In this document: one piece after another, positions 13,252 to 24,700 of the stretch | Layout: the number at the start of each line of letters is the position of its first letter | Position numbering within the stretch: the first letter of the stretch is position 1 | From: Mixophyes australis | Lineage: Eukaryota; Chordata; Amphibia; Anura; Limnodynastidae | Direction: 5' to 3' | Assembly: GCA_036250195.1 (NCBI GenBank) | Contig: JAVHZZ010000004.1 | Coordinates: forward strand, 160,020,727 to 160,084,726 | Length of the DNA: 64,000 bases | Made by a program: the position numbers and the translations under genes | The notes under the pieces: generated by a model | Told to the model about the DNA's origin: nothing | Seen by the model: the letters and a program-made list of their open reading frames with translations, nothing else | Databases searched by the model: none

Positions 13252-13426
13252 GGGCTAGATTTACTAAGCTGCGGGTTTGAAAAAGTGGGGATGTTGCCTA
13301 AAGCAAGCAATCAGATTCTAGCTTTCATTTATTTAGTGCATTCTACAAAATGACAGCTAGAATCTGATTGGTTGCTATAGGCAACATCCCCACTTTTTCA
13401 AACCCGCAGCTTAGTAAATCTACCCC
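13252..13426. mobile_element. Palindromic MITE, copy 1
   Basis: Almost the whole element is one inverted repeat: GGGCTAGATTTACTAAGCTG at the left is mirrored by CAGCTTAGTAAATCTACCCC at the right, and the arms continue inward through AATCAGATTCTAGCT. The loop contains TTTAGTGCATTCTACAAAATGA. It is the same family as 42326-42501, where a comparison with an empty site supports a TA target duplication. No coding capacity; presumably mobilised in trans by a Tc1/mariner-like transposase (inference). Confidence 0.85.
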
Positions 13427-13714
13427 GTAGAGTGTTCTCAGTCTTGCCCCAACCAGACCACAAAGCAGAATGAACTGGCATCATATTCCCAGCTCTATTC
13501 AGTAATTTTGCAGAATGTAAATTTACAAATACAGGGCCCTATTTATAGTTGCACACGATTTACACTTAAAATACAAGGGTAAATTGTGTCCTTTTAATAT
13601 ATGTAGCTTTCTCTGTATGTAGTACCGCACATATCTTAAGATGTAAAATGCAAGCATTTTAGTAAGCTATGCTTAAAGTGTGTTTTGAGTTAAAAGTTTA
13701 TCATATGCTTAAAG

Positions 13715-14457
13715 CGGCGGTTCCCAAAGCGTGCGCCGTGACTCCCAGGGGTGCCGCGGCGCTGTCACTGGGTGCCGCGGGCCAGACATAGGAAAAAAAA
13801 AAGAACACATAAACTTACCAATCCGCCGGGACCCAGCAGCCTCCTCTCCCCGCAGCAGCTGTCACTGAATATCGACATCAGTAACAAGCTGCGGGGAGAG
13901 GAGGCTGCTGGGTCCCGGCGCCCGGCGGATTGGTAAGTTTATGTGTTCTTTTTTTTTTTTTTTTTTATATGTCTGGCCCGTGGCAGAGGAGTGACAGGGA
14001 TCGTGACAGCGGGGGCAGAGTGAGAGTGACAGCGGGGGCAGAGTGAGAGTGACAGCGGGGGCAGAGTGAGTGTGACAGCGGGGGCAGAGTGAGAGTGACA
14101 GCGTGAGAGGGGCAGTGGAGGGGGACACAGCGTGAGAGGGGCAGTGGAGGGGGACACAGCGTAAGAGGGCAGAGGAGGGGGGACAGCGTAACAGAGGGCA
14201 GAGGGGGCAGTGTGAGAGAGGGCAGTGTGTCTGGATGCAGAGGGGGCAGAGTGCCTAAGGGCAGAGTGTCTGGATGCAGAGGGGGCATTTTTGTATACAA
14301 CTAAATAAGTATTTCTGTCCTGACCTAAATACTGATTACAATTTTTTGACCCAACTACTTCTAAAACAGGACTGCTCAATAATTATTTTGGAGGGGTGCC
14401 TTGAAAAATTTGGAGACTCTAAGGGTGCCGAGAACTGCAAAAGATTGGGAACCACTG
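13715..14457. mobile_element. Non-autonomous hAT element with CAGYGGTTCCCAA termini
   Basis: Flanks 13707-13714 and 14458-14465 are identical (GCTTAAAG), a perfect 8-bp target duplication. The right terminus, read inward, is CAGTGGTTCCCAATC, and the left is CGGCGGTTCCCAAAG; both match the common hAT terminus. Inside lies a long inverted repeat at about 13795-13960, built around CCGCCGGGACCCAGCAGCC, followed by a G-rich minisatellite. No transposase is encoded; the long frames seen here are low-complexity products of the repeat. This is a different hAT family from A-D further right. Confidence 0.85.
13998..14280 (+). repeat. G-rich minisatellite inside hAT element
   Basis: About five copies of a 23-bp unit based on GACAGCGGGGGCAGAGTGAG at 13998-14110, then two or three copies of a related unit of about 30 bp containing GGGGCAGTGGAGGGGGACAC, then degenerate GGGGGCAGAG units. 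The plus strand is strongly G-rich and could form G-quadruplexes (inference). Confidence 0.85.
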
Positions 14458-14639
14458 GCTTAAAGCATATTATATGCTTTAACTGCATCATATACAATGG
14501 GACGTAAGCCCAACAAATAGAGTTTAAAAACAAGTGTTACCCTTTCTCTCCAAAAGGCCAAAATATACCTAGTGCTGTATGCTTAGGCTGATATGTGCAA
14601 AGTTTGAGAGACAAAATGTGTGGGGTCTCCTGAAATTGC

Positions 14640-14960
14640 CAATACCAACCCTATGGTATGTTAGCCTGCGCTGGTGGTACTATAACAGGAAAACCCATAG
14701 TGTCAGTCAACTCCAGTCTTTTCAACATGGGGCTAAATTCCCTACGCTGATCAGGCCAGAAAAAAAGTGACCACCTCCATATGAGTTAACCAGCCCTGTA
14801 CTGAATAGCATGATGGCTCTTTCCACACTGCTGGTATGGTGGGTGTATTGTAATAAGTAAAAATAGATTTAAATAACAATTTTGTCCATGGACCATTACA
14901 GGTCACAGCATGCCCAGGCCACCATTAAGTGGTTGGACATACTGGCACAGTTAGGACTCT
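14640..14960. repeat. Dispersed foldback-like repeat, copy 2
   Basis: Shares GGTGGTACTATAACAGGAAAA-like and CAGCATGCCCAGGCCACCAT-like blocks with the copies at 10612 and 26985. Diverged; the edges are approximate. Confidence 0.45.
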
Positions 14961-15056
14961 GTCTTCATTCTGAATGAGGCCTGCAGTGCCTTTGTGCTAT
15001 TAGAGGTGCTGCTGTTGTACCTGGACAGTCTCTGCTTGCCTGCAAGGGATTAAGCC

Positions 15057-15112
15057 AAGGTGCAAAGATATACCTTTTTTTGCTTTACATTCCTTAATGA
15101 ATCAGGCCTATT
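15057..15112. repeat. MITE end fragment
   Basis: Ends in CCTTAATGAATCAGGCCTA, the terminus of the foldback family at 31761-32493. Only one end survives. A poly-C run follows at about 15149-15166. Confidence 0.5.
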
Positions 15113-15428
15113 CTGTTTTCACTACCACGATTTTCCATGGTATTCAAACCCCCCCCCCCCCCCCCCTCCGGCTTATTGCCCCCTTGATTTTGCCAATACC
15201 AGCCTAGGCTGACAGCACTAGGACTTGTTTGGCTTTTTGAGTGTAAGTCATGCTTCATTAAAAGCTATTATTAATGTTATTTTAGTCTAGATATTCAAGG
15301 TTTGTGCTGATGATGATTTTGCACTAGAAGGTAAGCAGCCGCAACTTCTAGAAGCATATATATGGCTGCTGCCTACTCTACATATTACATAAGGAGCGTT
15401 ATCATGCCCTTACTGTACTCAAGCACTG

Positions 15429-15737
15429 CAGTGGCGGATCCAGGGGGGGGGGGGGGGGGGCGATTGGGGCGATCGCCCCCCCCTACCAAGAGCTTGATGC
15501 CGACAGCTGCACACTGTGCAGGTCCGTTCAGCAGTGACAGTGTGCTGCCCGGCTGCTCTGATTGTGTTATAAACACAATCAAAACAGCGGGACAGCACAC
15601 TTTCACTGCTGAATGGACCTGCATATACTGTGCAGCCGCCGGCAGCCTTAGAACACAGAAAGGGGGTGGGGCCTAAATCGCCCCCCCCCCCCCCCTAAAA
15701 TCACCCGGGGTAGGACAAATGTCTGGGTCCGCCCCTG
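15429..15737. mobile_element. Palindromic hAT-type MITE
   Basis: Begins CAGTGGCGGATCCAG and ends CTGGGTCCGCCCCTG, an inverted pair of hAT-type termini. Flanks AAGCACTG and AGGCAATG match at 6 of 8. The interior is a large imperfect palindrome centred near 15570, with long G and C runs in the outer arms and GTGTGCTG/CAGCACAC arms inside. No coding capacity. Confidence 0.75.
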
Positions 15738-16282
15738 AGGCAATGCCAGCCCACCCCCTCCCTCTGTGTATCTCTCTACATGTAGACAGGCAGAACAGGG
15801 AGATACGTCTCAGTCTGCTATCAGCCTGAGATATATTCTTTTTTTACTGCGTATGCCCAGTAAAGAAAAATGCATTTTGCTCTTCAGTATCGGACTGATG
15901 TAAGCCTTTACCAGAGCCCCGCGATATGCAATAGCAAAGCAAAAGCTTAACTTTAACATTGTTTTCCTTGAACATCTCACCTCAGTAAATCAACCTGTTC
16001 AGCCACAAAACTTGATTTCTGCTTAAGATCACTTAAGGCTCGGGCAGCAGAATGACCTGGTACTTGTGGGAAAGCAACAATGTGTTAAATAATTTGTTTT
16101 TTAATTTATCTTTATGTGAAAAGTATTAAGCAAATTTCTTTCTTTCCAGAACTTTCCTTTATCCAACAGGTTCTGCATAGCACATACTTCAAATTATATT
16201 ATTTATTGTATGTTTCATAGCAGGTTTAGGCCTATATCAGCTGGATCATTTGGCCTCTCAGTCTACACAAAAACGTCAACAG
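15738..16282. other. No gene recognised
   Basis: Unique-looking sequence between two hAT elements; nothing supported. Confidence 0.5.
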
Positions 16283-16599
16283 GTATAAAGTAGGGGTGTG
16301 CACCGGGCACTTTAGTGTTTTGGGTTTTGGGTTCTGATTAGCTTGAGGTTTTGGGTTCTGATTTGTTTTGCCAAAACACCTGACAAAAGGTTTTGGTTCT
16401 GATTTAGGGTTTTGGGTTCTGATTTATTTTTAAAAAAGCATAAAAAGGGTTAAAATAAAGTTTTTTGTTTATTTTTTACTCCTACGCTATTATTAACCTC
16501 AATAACATTCAATAACAATCATTTCCACTAATTTCCAGTCTATTCGGAACACCTCACACCTCACAATATTGATTTTAGGTACAATATTTGATTTTTTGG

Positions 16600-16775
16600 A
16601 ACAGCAGCAACAGTGAACGTATTTTGGAATTGCAGTACCTATTTTTTGGTACAGCAGCAACAGTGAACGTAGTTTGGAATTGCAGTACCTATTTTTTGGT
16701 ACAGCAGCAACAGTGAATGTAGTTTGGAATTGCAGTACCTATTTTTGGGTACAGCAGCAACAGTGAATGTAGTTT
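16600..16775. repeat. Short tandem repeat, about 60-bp unit
   Basis: Three to four copies of a unit containing TTTTTTGGTACAGCAGCAACAGTGAA followed by TTGGAATTGCAGTACC, split here. Lies in the 3' part of the family B derivative. Confidence 0.8.
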
Positions 16776-17299
16776 AATATCTGATACGCATCTATGTGGA
16801 CTGCGTAGTGGAGTGGCCCCGTTACCCAATTTGGTACCGGGGCCACAATATATCACCCTCAACTGGTCTGAATTCCACTGCACATAATGGCTGATCCTAC
16901 ATCCTCTGCAGCATATAGAGAGTGTAGTTCGAGCGCGTCACTACCTCTTGTTTTTGACGACCATGGTACAGAGCATTCATCATTGAGATCCCATCAAGTA
17001 TGTCAAAGACAGACAGCGTTGAAGTGTTATTTGTTGACTTTGTGAACAAAAAAACTGTCCCTGTTGCAAATCTTCGTGCAATGAAGAGTGACTTTTTCAT
17101 TTAAAGGTTCAAGCTTTCAAGTGTAGTGTTTATAACATCATTACACCAACAGGTAAAAATCCTTTTAATTGGGATTATGGAGCCACAAAGGAAATTGTAC
17201 ATATGTAATGCCCGCACAATGTTACTGGCGTTGTCTGACACCACAAATCCCCAGGAGAGTCTAAGTGGGTTAAGCCACTGAGAGATTATTTCCCTCAGT

Positions 17300-17526
17300 T
17301 TCTGGACTGATGCACCACTGGACTCAGCAAGGACAGAGCACTGGAATGATGCACCACTGGACTCAGCAAGGACAGAGCACTGGACTGATGCACCACTGGA
17401 CTCAGCAAGGACAGAGCACTGGACTGATGCACCACTGGACTCAGCAAGGACAGAGCACTGGACTGATGCACCACTGGACTCAGCAAGGACAGAGCACTGG
17501 ACTGATGCACCACTGGACTCAGCAAT
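17300..17526 (-). repeat. 39-bp minisatellite in family B leader
   Basis: Nearly six copies of a 39-bp unit (plus strand: CTGATGCACCACTGGACTC then AGCAAGGACAGAGCACTGGA). It corresponds to the GTCCAGTGGTGCTGTG repeats in the leader of the full family B element at 43180-43290. Because 39 is a multiple of three it gives open frames in several phases, which are artefacts. Confidence 0.9.
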
Positions 17527-17810
17527 GACTTTTTTTATTTATTTATTTTTATATTTTTTTTAAAGGATTTTTGTAGAATTTTTCTTTTTTTTTTTTTTTT
17601 TATGGAAGAATTTTTAATACTTTTAAAATAAATATGCACTTAGCAGAACAAAGCACAGGACAAAAGCACCGCTGGACTCAGCAGGACAGAGCACTGGCAA
17701 AAGCACCACTAGACTCAGCAGGACAGAGCACAGCACAGCACAGCACGAGAAATAGCAGGACAGAGGACCACCTAACACACCCTCCCTCTTCCCTGATCAA
17801 TGCCCTAGTG

Positions 17811-17859
17811 AAGATGGCGGCGGCAAGCGGGGAATTTAAAGGTTCTGAGTATCGCGAGA
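17811..17859 (-). promoter_or_regulatory. Family B promoter motifs (TCTCGCGATA, YY1-like)
   Basis: Read on the minus strand: TCTCGCGATA at 17850-17859, then a TTTAAATT TATA-like box at about 17833-17840, then GCCGCCATCTT, a perfect YY1-type core, at 17811-17821. The same order is seen at 43019-43067. The motifs are seen directly; their function is inferred. Confidence 0.6.
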
Positions 17860-18179
17860 TCCGACAGCGGGATTATGACTCAGAGCCTCGTTTTAAGTTT
17901 CGTAATCGGCGGGAATACCCGGACAGTGCTCGGATCTGACTCGGATCCGCACTGTTCGGGGGAGCTCGGATTCCAGGAATCCGAGTCCACTCATCCTTAG
18001 TATAAAGTAGGTTGAAGTTTTATTATGTAGTATTTCCCCTTTATAGTGTTGTAGTTTATACATATGATAGAAGGCAGAGCCATATGAGCAAGTGAATTTT
18101 CTTGCAATATTATCCTTGAGATATAAAAGAAGAGACTTTGGAGGATACTCAAGGGACAATGTGGACACATTGAAATTTA

Positions 18180-18187
18180 GTATTTTA
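18180..18187. repeat. Left 8-bp target-site duplication of hAT-A
   Basis: GTATTTTA, identical to 25447-25454. Confidence 0.95.
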
Positions 18188-18200
18188 TAGAGATGGGCGG

Positions 18201-18272
18201 GTCCGGTTCTCCGAGAACCGAACCCACCCGAACTTTGGGTATCCGAGTACCGAGCTGAGCAGCTCGGTACTC
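18201..18272. repeat. 5' subterminal hairpins of hAT-A
   Basis: Two perfect inverted repeats: GGTTCTCCGAGAACC at 18201-18215 and a 28-bp one at 18245-18272 with 13-bp arms GAGTACCGAGCTG around AG. Both contain CCGAG/CTCGG, which recurs through the first 150 bases. They may be transposase-binding or cruciform sites (inference). Both are kept in the copies at 48483 and 55139. Confidence 0.8.
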
Positions 18273-18340
18273 TCCGGCCCATTCCGATTCCAAATCGAGG
18301 CCGAACGTCATTGTGACGTCGTCGGATCTCGGGACTCGGT

Positions 18341-18367
18341 TCTCGCGATACTTCAACTTTATAAATA
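18341..18367 (+). promoter_or_regulatory. hAT-A promoter: TCTCGCGATA and TATA box
   Basis: TCTCGCGATA at 18341-18350 is followed ten bases later by TATAAATA at 18360-18367. A TGACGTCG CRE-like site lies near 18313-18320. The same TCTCGCGATA-TATA arrangement occurs in family B. The transcription start is predicted about 25-30 bases after the TATA box. Motifs are seen; activity is inferred. Confidence 0.65.
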
Positions 18368-18536
18368 CACGCCTCCACAGCAATCCATCGCCATTTGACA
18401 GAGGGAGAGAGCAGGGTGTAGTCATAGGCTAATTAGAGCAGGGACAGAGAATACAATATTGTTCTTGCAATTGCTCTAACCAAAATCGCTAGTGCAGAGA
18501 GGAGGATAGAGGTTTATTATTTTTTCTTCATATTTG

Positions 18537-21500
18537 GCACTCCCCAGCACTTTTGGGGTGTCCCCCATAATTGTGCATTAATATTTCTGGCTGTCAAAAG
18601 TCATATCTGTCAGCAGTATCTACTAAATAATTTGTAGCACTCCTCAGTGCTTTTGGGGTGTCCTCCCTAATTGTGCATTAATATTTCTGGCTGTCAAAAG
18701 TCATAACTGTCAGCAGAATCTACTAAATAATTTTTAGCACTCCTCAGTGTTTTTGGGGGGTCCTCCCTAATTGTGCATTAATATTTCTGGCTGTCAAAAG
18801 TCATATCTGTCAGCAGTATCTACTAAATAATTTTTAGCACTCCTCAGTGTTTTTGGGGTGTCCTCCCTAATTGTGCATTAATATTTCTGGCTGTCAAAAG
18901 TCATATCTGTCAGCAGTATCTACTAAATAATTTTTAGCACTCCTCAGTGCTTTTGGGGTGTCCTCCCTAATTGTGCATTAATATTTCTGGCTGTCAAAAG
19001 TCATAACTGTCAGCAGAATCTACTAAATAATTTTTAGCACTCCTCAGTGTTTTTGGGGTGTCCTCCCTAATTGTGCATTAATATTTCTGGCTGTCAAAAG
19101 TCATATCTGTCAGCAGTATCTACTAAATAATTTTTAGCACTCCTCAGTGCTTTTGGGGTGTCCTCCCTAATTGTGCATTAATATTTCTGGCTGTCAAAAG
19201 TCATAACTGTCAGCAGTATCTACTAAATAATTTTTAGCACTCCTCAGTGTTTTTGGGGTGTCCTCCCTAATTGTGCATTAATATTTCTGGCTGTCAAAAG
19301 TCATATCTGTCAGCAGTATTTACTAAATAATTTTTAGCACTCCTCAGTGCTTTTGGGGTGTCCTCCCTAATTGTGCATTAATATTTCTGGCTGTCAAAAG
19401 TCATAACTGTCAGCAGAATCTACTAAATAATTTTTAGCACTCCTCAGTGTTTTTGGGGTGTCCTCCCTAATTGTGCATTAATATTTCTGGCTGTCAAAAG
19501 TCATATCTGTCAGCAGTATCTACTAAATAATTTTTAGCACTCCTCAGTGCTTTTGGGGTGTCCTCCCTAATTGTGCATTAATATTTCTGGCTGTCAAAAG
19601 TCATAACTGTCAGCAGAATCTACTAAATAATTTTTAGCACTCCTCAGTGTTTTTGGGGTGTCCTCCCTAATTGTGCATTAATATTTCTGGCTGTCAAAAG
19701 TCATATCTGTCAGCAGTATCTACTAAATAATTTTTAGCACTCCTCAGTGCTTTTGGGGTGTCCTCCCTAATTGTGCATTAATATTTCTGGCTGTCAAAAG
19801 TCATATCTGTCAGCAGTATCTACTAAATAATTTTTAGCACTCCTCAGTGTTTTTGGGGTGTCCTCCCTAATTGTGCATTAATATTTCTGGCTGTCAAAAG
19901 TCATATCTGTCAGCAGTATCTACTAAATAATTTTTAGCACTCCTCAGTGTTTTTGGGGTGTCCTCCCTAATTGTGCATTAATATTTCTGGCTGTCAAAAG
20001 TCATATCTGTCAGCAGTATCTACTAAATAATTTTTAGCACTCCTCAGTGCTTTTGGGGTGTCCTCCCTAATTGTGCATTAATATTTCTGGCTGTCAAAAG
20101 TCATAACTGTCAGCAGAATCTACTAAATAATTTTTAGCACTCCTCAGTGTTTTTGGGGTGTCCTCCCTAATTGTGCATTAATATTTCTGGCTGTCAAAAG
20201 TCATATCTGTCAGCAGTATCTACTAAATAATTTTTAGCACTCCTCAGTGTTTTTGGGGTGTCCTCCCTAATTGTGCATTAATATTTCTGGCTGTCAAAAG
20301 TCATATCTGTCAGCAGTATCTACTAAATAATTTTTAGCACTTCTCAGTGCTTTTGGGGTGTCCTCCCTAATTGTGCATTAATATTTCTGGCTGTCAAAAG
20401 TCATAACTGTCAGCAGAATCTACTAAATAATTTTTAGCACTCCTCAGTGTTTTTGGGGGTGTCCTCCCTAATTGTGCATTAATATTTCTGGCTGTCAAAA
20501 GTCATATCTGTCAGCAGTATCTACTAAATAATTTTTAGCACTCCTCAGTGTTTTTGGGGTGTCCTCCCTAATTGTGCATTAATATTTCTGGCTGTCAAAA
20601 GTCATATCTGTCAGCAGTATCTACTAAATAATTTTTAGCACTCCTCAGTGTTTTTGGGGTGTCCTCCCTAATTGTGCATTAATATTTCTGGCTGTCAAAA
20701 GTCATAACTGTCAGCAGAATCTACTAAATAATTTTTAGCACTCCTCAGTGTTTTTGGGGTGTCCTCCCTAATTGTGCATTAATATTTCTGGCTGTCAAAA
20801 GTCATATCTGTCAGCAGTATCTACTAAATAATTTTTAGCACTCCTCAGTGCTTTTGGGGTGTCCTCCCTAATTGTGCATTAATATTTCTGGCTGTCAAAA
20901 GTCATAACTGTCAGCAGAATCTACTAAATAATTTTTAGCACTCCTCAGTGTTTTTGGGGTGTCCTCCCTAATTGTGCATTAATATTTCTGGCTGTCAAAA
21001 GTCATATCTGTCAGCAGTATCTACTAAATAATTTTTAGCACTCCTCAGTGTTTTTGGGGTGTCCTCCCTAATTGTGCATTAATATTTCTGGCTGTCAAAA
21101 GTCATATCTGTCAGCAGTATCTACTAAATAATTTTTAGCACTCCTCAGTGCTTTTGGGGTGTCCTCCCTAATTGTGCATTAATATTTCTGGCTGTCAAAA
21201 GTCATAACTGTCAGCAGAATCTACTAAATAATTTTTAGCACTCCTCAGTGTTTTTGGGGTGTCCTCCCTAATTGTGCATTAATATTTCTGGCTGTCAAAA
21301 GTCATATCTGTCAGCAGTATCTACTAAATAATTTTTAGCACTCCTCAGTGCTTTTGGGGTGTCCTCCCTAATTGTGCATTAATATTTCTGGCTGTCAAAA
21401 GTCATAACTGTCAGCAGAATCTACTAAATAATTTTTAGCACTCCTCAGTGTTTTTGGGGTGTCCTTCCTAATTGTGCTTTAATATTTCTGGCTGTCAAAA

Positions 21501-21751
21501 GTCATATCTGTCAGCAGTATCTACTAAATAATTTTTAGCACTCCTCAGTGTTTTTGGGGTGTCCTCCCTAATTGTGCATTAATATTTCTGGCTGTCAAAA
21601 GTCATATCTGTCAGCAGTATCTACTAAATAATTTTTAGCACTCCTCAGTGCTTTTGGGGTGTCCTCCCTAATTGTGCATTAATATTTCTGGCTGTCAAAA
21701 GTCATAACTGTCAGCAGTATCTACTAAATAATTTTTAGCACTCCCCAGTGG
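18537..21751 (+). repeat. 100-bp tandem array, about 32 units, in hAT-A leader
   Basis: Unit length is exactly 100 bp; a single 1-bp insertion near 20457 shifts the register. Units are nearly identical and differ mainly at linked sites: CATATCTG with CAGTATC against CATAACTG with CAGAATC, and CAGTGC against CAGTGT. The two unit types alternate in blocks of two or three, giving a 200/300-bp higher-order pattern. The first and last partial units share the variant CTCCCCAG where internal units have CTCCTCAG. The array ends 12 bases before the transposase ATG. No unit contains ATG on the plus strand. Confidence 0.98.
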
Positions 21752-21763
21752 TTTGCGCTCAGA

Positions 21764-24700
21764 ATGGATTCAAAGCAGTCCACATATGATCTAAATGAGC
21801 AACCAGGTTCTGTCACCAGTCCTGATGTTAGTGTTCCCAGTACGTCATCTGGCCAAGGCGATGTCAAACAACAGAGTGTTTTCAAATTAGTGCAAAAAAC
21901 AAAAACCAAAAAAAAATTTACTGTATTGAAGCGAAAAAGAAGTGTAACTGAGCAAAAGTTAAGTGACGATAAAAAAAAAATTGCAAGCATGCCATTCTAC
22001 ACACGCAGTGGCAAAGAGAGAATGAGGCCTTCACCTTTGGCTATTAGTGGCAGATCCCAAAAAGTTACCCAGCCTACAATTGGTGCACAACTACTGTTAC
22101 GCGTCAAAGCCAAGCTGCAAGATAACAGTGAGGCATTACAGGAGAATATTTGCTCTGATTCACAAATGACAACAATCCCTGTGGAGAGTCCATCCAACAG
22201 TGGGATGTCTAATCGTGAGCATTCTGCTGATGTGTGCCTTAATAGCCCGAGTGTAGCCGGTGATACCCAAATTGAGGATGCCACTTTGGAATTAGAAGAG
22301 GATGAGGGGGAGATTTGTGTAGGCGACGAGGGCGCTAATGAGGATGTTGATGAGGATGAGGTTGTTTGTGTAAGTCCTGCACCAGTGGCAGCAGTTCTGG
22401 CACGTGACAAGAAAAAGGCCATTGTCATGCCTGGGCATAAAACAAAAAAATCCACTTCTTATGTGTGGAATTATTTCTACCCAAATCCAGACAACAATTG
22501 TATAGCCATTTGTAGTGTATGTGAAGCCACAGTCAGTCGAGGGAGGGACCTTAACCATCTTGGAACCTCGTCTATGTTACGCCATTTAACGAGAGTTCAT
22601 GGCAAAGTGTTGGGAAAAGCTGAAAGTTCTTCCCAAAAGAATACAAGCACTCCCTCATCAGCTAAGACCCTCCGCTCACCGACATACCGACGGCTACAAA
22701 ATACACCCACCACACCATCCTCATCAATATCCTCAGTAGCGCTCGGTGTTAGCCCGGCATCCCACTTAAGGCTGGATGACTCCGGCACTATTATTGATTC
22801 CTCTGAAGAAAGCGTTAGTCCTGCTGCTGCTGTTGCTGCTGCTGGGGGTGAATCGTCATCCCAGAGGCAGGTGAATAAAATGAGCAGTCCTACATTTCAG
22901 CAATTAACTGTGAAACAATCATTTGCGAGGGGAAGCAAATATGACAGCAGTCACCCAGTCGCCAAGCGAATCACAGACGCCATGGCTGCAATGTTAGTGT
23001 TAGATCTGCGTCCAATCTCCACAATAAACGCAGCTGGTTTTTCACAGTTAATTGAGGTTTTGTGTCCGCGTTACAGAATTCCATCGCGACACCATTTCTC
23101 CCGTAAAGCTATTCCACAACTATACCAAAAAGTTTGTAAAAATGTAGAGATTGCGCTGAAAAATGCCATTCTGCCCACTGTTCACTTAACCACAGATATG
23201 TGGACAAGTGGAAGTGGCCAAACCAAAGACTATATGACTGTGACAGCCCACTGGGTTGGTCATTCACCTTCACCAGCAGGAACAGCAGCAGCATGTACAC
23301 CACTACGTAACATTTGTCACAGGCAGGCCACTCTTTGTATCACCGGCTTCACTAACAGGCATACGGCTGACAATTTGTTACGCAAACTGAGAGATGTGAT
23401 TGATGCATGGCTTATACCACTCGGACTCTCCCCAGGGTATGTCATTTCAGATAACGCCAACAATATAGTGCGAGCATTACAGCTGGGTGATTTCCAACAT
23501 ATTCCCTGTTTTGCTCACACCATCAACTTGGTGGTGCAGAGCTTCCTACGAAATAACCGTGAGGTGCAGGAGATGCTTTCGGTGGCCCGTAAAATTTCAG
23601 GCCATTTCAGGCATTCAGCCACAGCATGTAGGAGATTACAGCAGCTCCAAGAGCAGTTTAACTTGCCCTGCCACCAACTTAAGCAAGAGGTGGTAACTCG
23701 GTGGAATTCCACCCTGTACATGCTTCAGAGGATGGAGGAACAGCGCAAAGCCATCCAAGCATATTGCACAAGTCATGACATTGGGAAAGGAGGGGGGATG
23801 TATTTCACTCTTGCACAGTGGGGAATCCTTTCAGTGCTGTGCAAGGTGCTGAAACCATTTGAAGTTGTGACATGTGAGGTCAGTGCAGACTCTGCTAGTT
23901 TGAGCCAAGTCATTCCTTTAATTAGACTATTGGAAAAGCAGCTTGAGAAAATGAAGGAGGAGCTGAAAGCAAGCAATTCAGCAAAGTATGTTGGCCTTGT
24001 CGATCAAGTACTTAATTCGCTTCACAATGATCCTCGAGTTATTAAGATCTTGAACTCGGATCAGTACGTTTTGGCCACTGTGCTTGATCCAAGGTTTAAA
24101 ACCTACATTGAGTCTTTACTTGTAAATGAGCGAGATGTGAACTTTTGCAAGGAGCTATTGCTCAGCAAGTTGGCCGCTGAACTGGGCCTCGGCTTGACGA
24201 CGTGTCCTCCTTCACTTTCTCAAGCTGTTGCTCGTAAAAAATTAAATTTCCAAAAAAGAAGCAGGGAAGACACAGGGGGTAGACCAGAACAATTTAACAT
24301 CTGGGCTGGTTTGAAGGATTTTTCAAAAAAATGTGTCACTTTGCCCATAACTCCATCCAATATGAGTATAAACATGCAAAGGATGGTGGAGGATTACTTT
24401 CAAGAGGTAGTTGATATGGAAATGTCAGACAGTCCCTTTCCTTACTGGGAAGAAAAGCAGGCCATTTGGAAACCCATGTACAAACTTGCTTTGCAATACC
24501 TAAGCTGCCCACCCTCCAGTGTGTACTCTGAACGAGTGTTCAGCACAGCAGGGAACTTAGTCAGTGATCGCCGTTGAAGGTTACTTCCCAAAAATGTGGA
24601 GAAAATTATGTTTATAAAAATGAACTACATCTTCCACGAGGAAGGCCTTCACCATCCAAGACATCCAAGCACTGACTGTTCTCTAATGGCGGATTCAAGC

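Larger units (their letters stand above)
16291..17999 (-). mobile_element. hAT family B deletion derivative
   Basis: Flanked by perfect 8-bp duplications GTATAAAG at 16283-16290 and 18000-18007. The 5' end is on the right: read on the minus strand it starts TAAGGATGAGTGGACTCGG and continues with the family B promoter region, then a leader, scraps of transposase, and the 3' end with GTTTTGG-rich sequence and TAGGGGTGTGCAC at 16291. Two transposase pieces are recognisable on the minus strand. One, near 17205-17300, is the segment before the second catalytic Asp (SQWLNPLRLSWGFVVSDNA type). The other, near 16900-16950, is the KQEVVTRWNSTLYMLQ type. The pieces are not in a usable frame. This is a non-autonomous relative of the element at 42879-55497. 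Confidence 0.9.

Noticed and set aside
13939..14379. Long minus-strand frames of 146 and 111 codons
   Set aside because: They translate the G-rich minisatellite of a hAT element in several phases and give low-complexity Ser/Pro/Leu repeats.
17295..17528. Repeated frames of 72-76 codons on both strands
   Set aside because: The 39-bp repeat is a multiple of three, so it stays open in several frames by construction.
18537..21751. CRISPR-like array
   Set aside because: The 100-bp units are contiguous with no variable spacers, and the context is a eukaryotic transposon leader.
24575..24577. Programmed readthrough or selenocysteine at the TGA
   Set aside because: No SECIS-like element or readthrough context was seen, and the aligned family B protein has Arg. 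A point mutation is simpler.
21764..24577. Domesticated host ZBED gene
   Set aside because: The gene lies within terminal repeats and a perfect target duplication, with deleted copies nearby, so it is a transposon gene.
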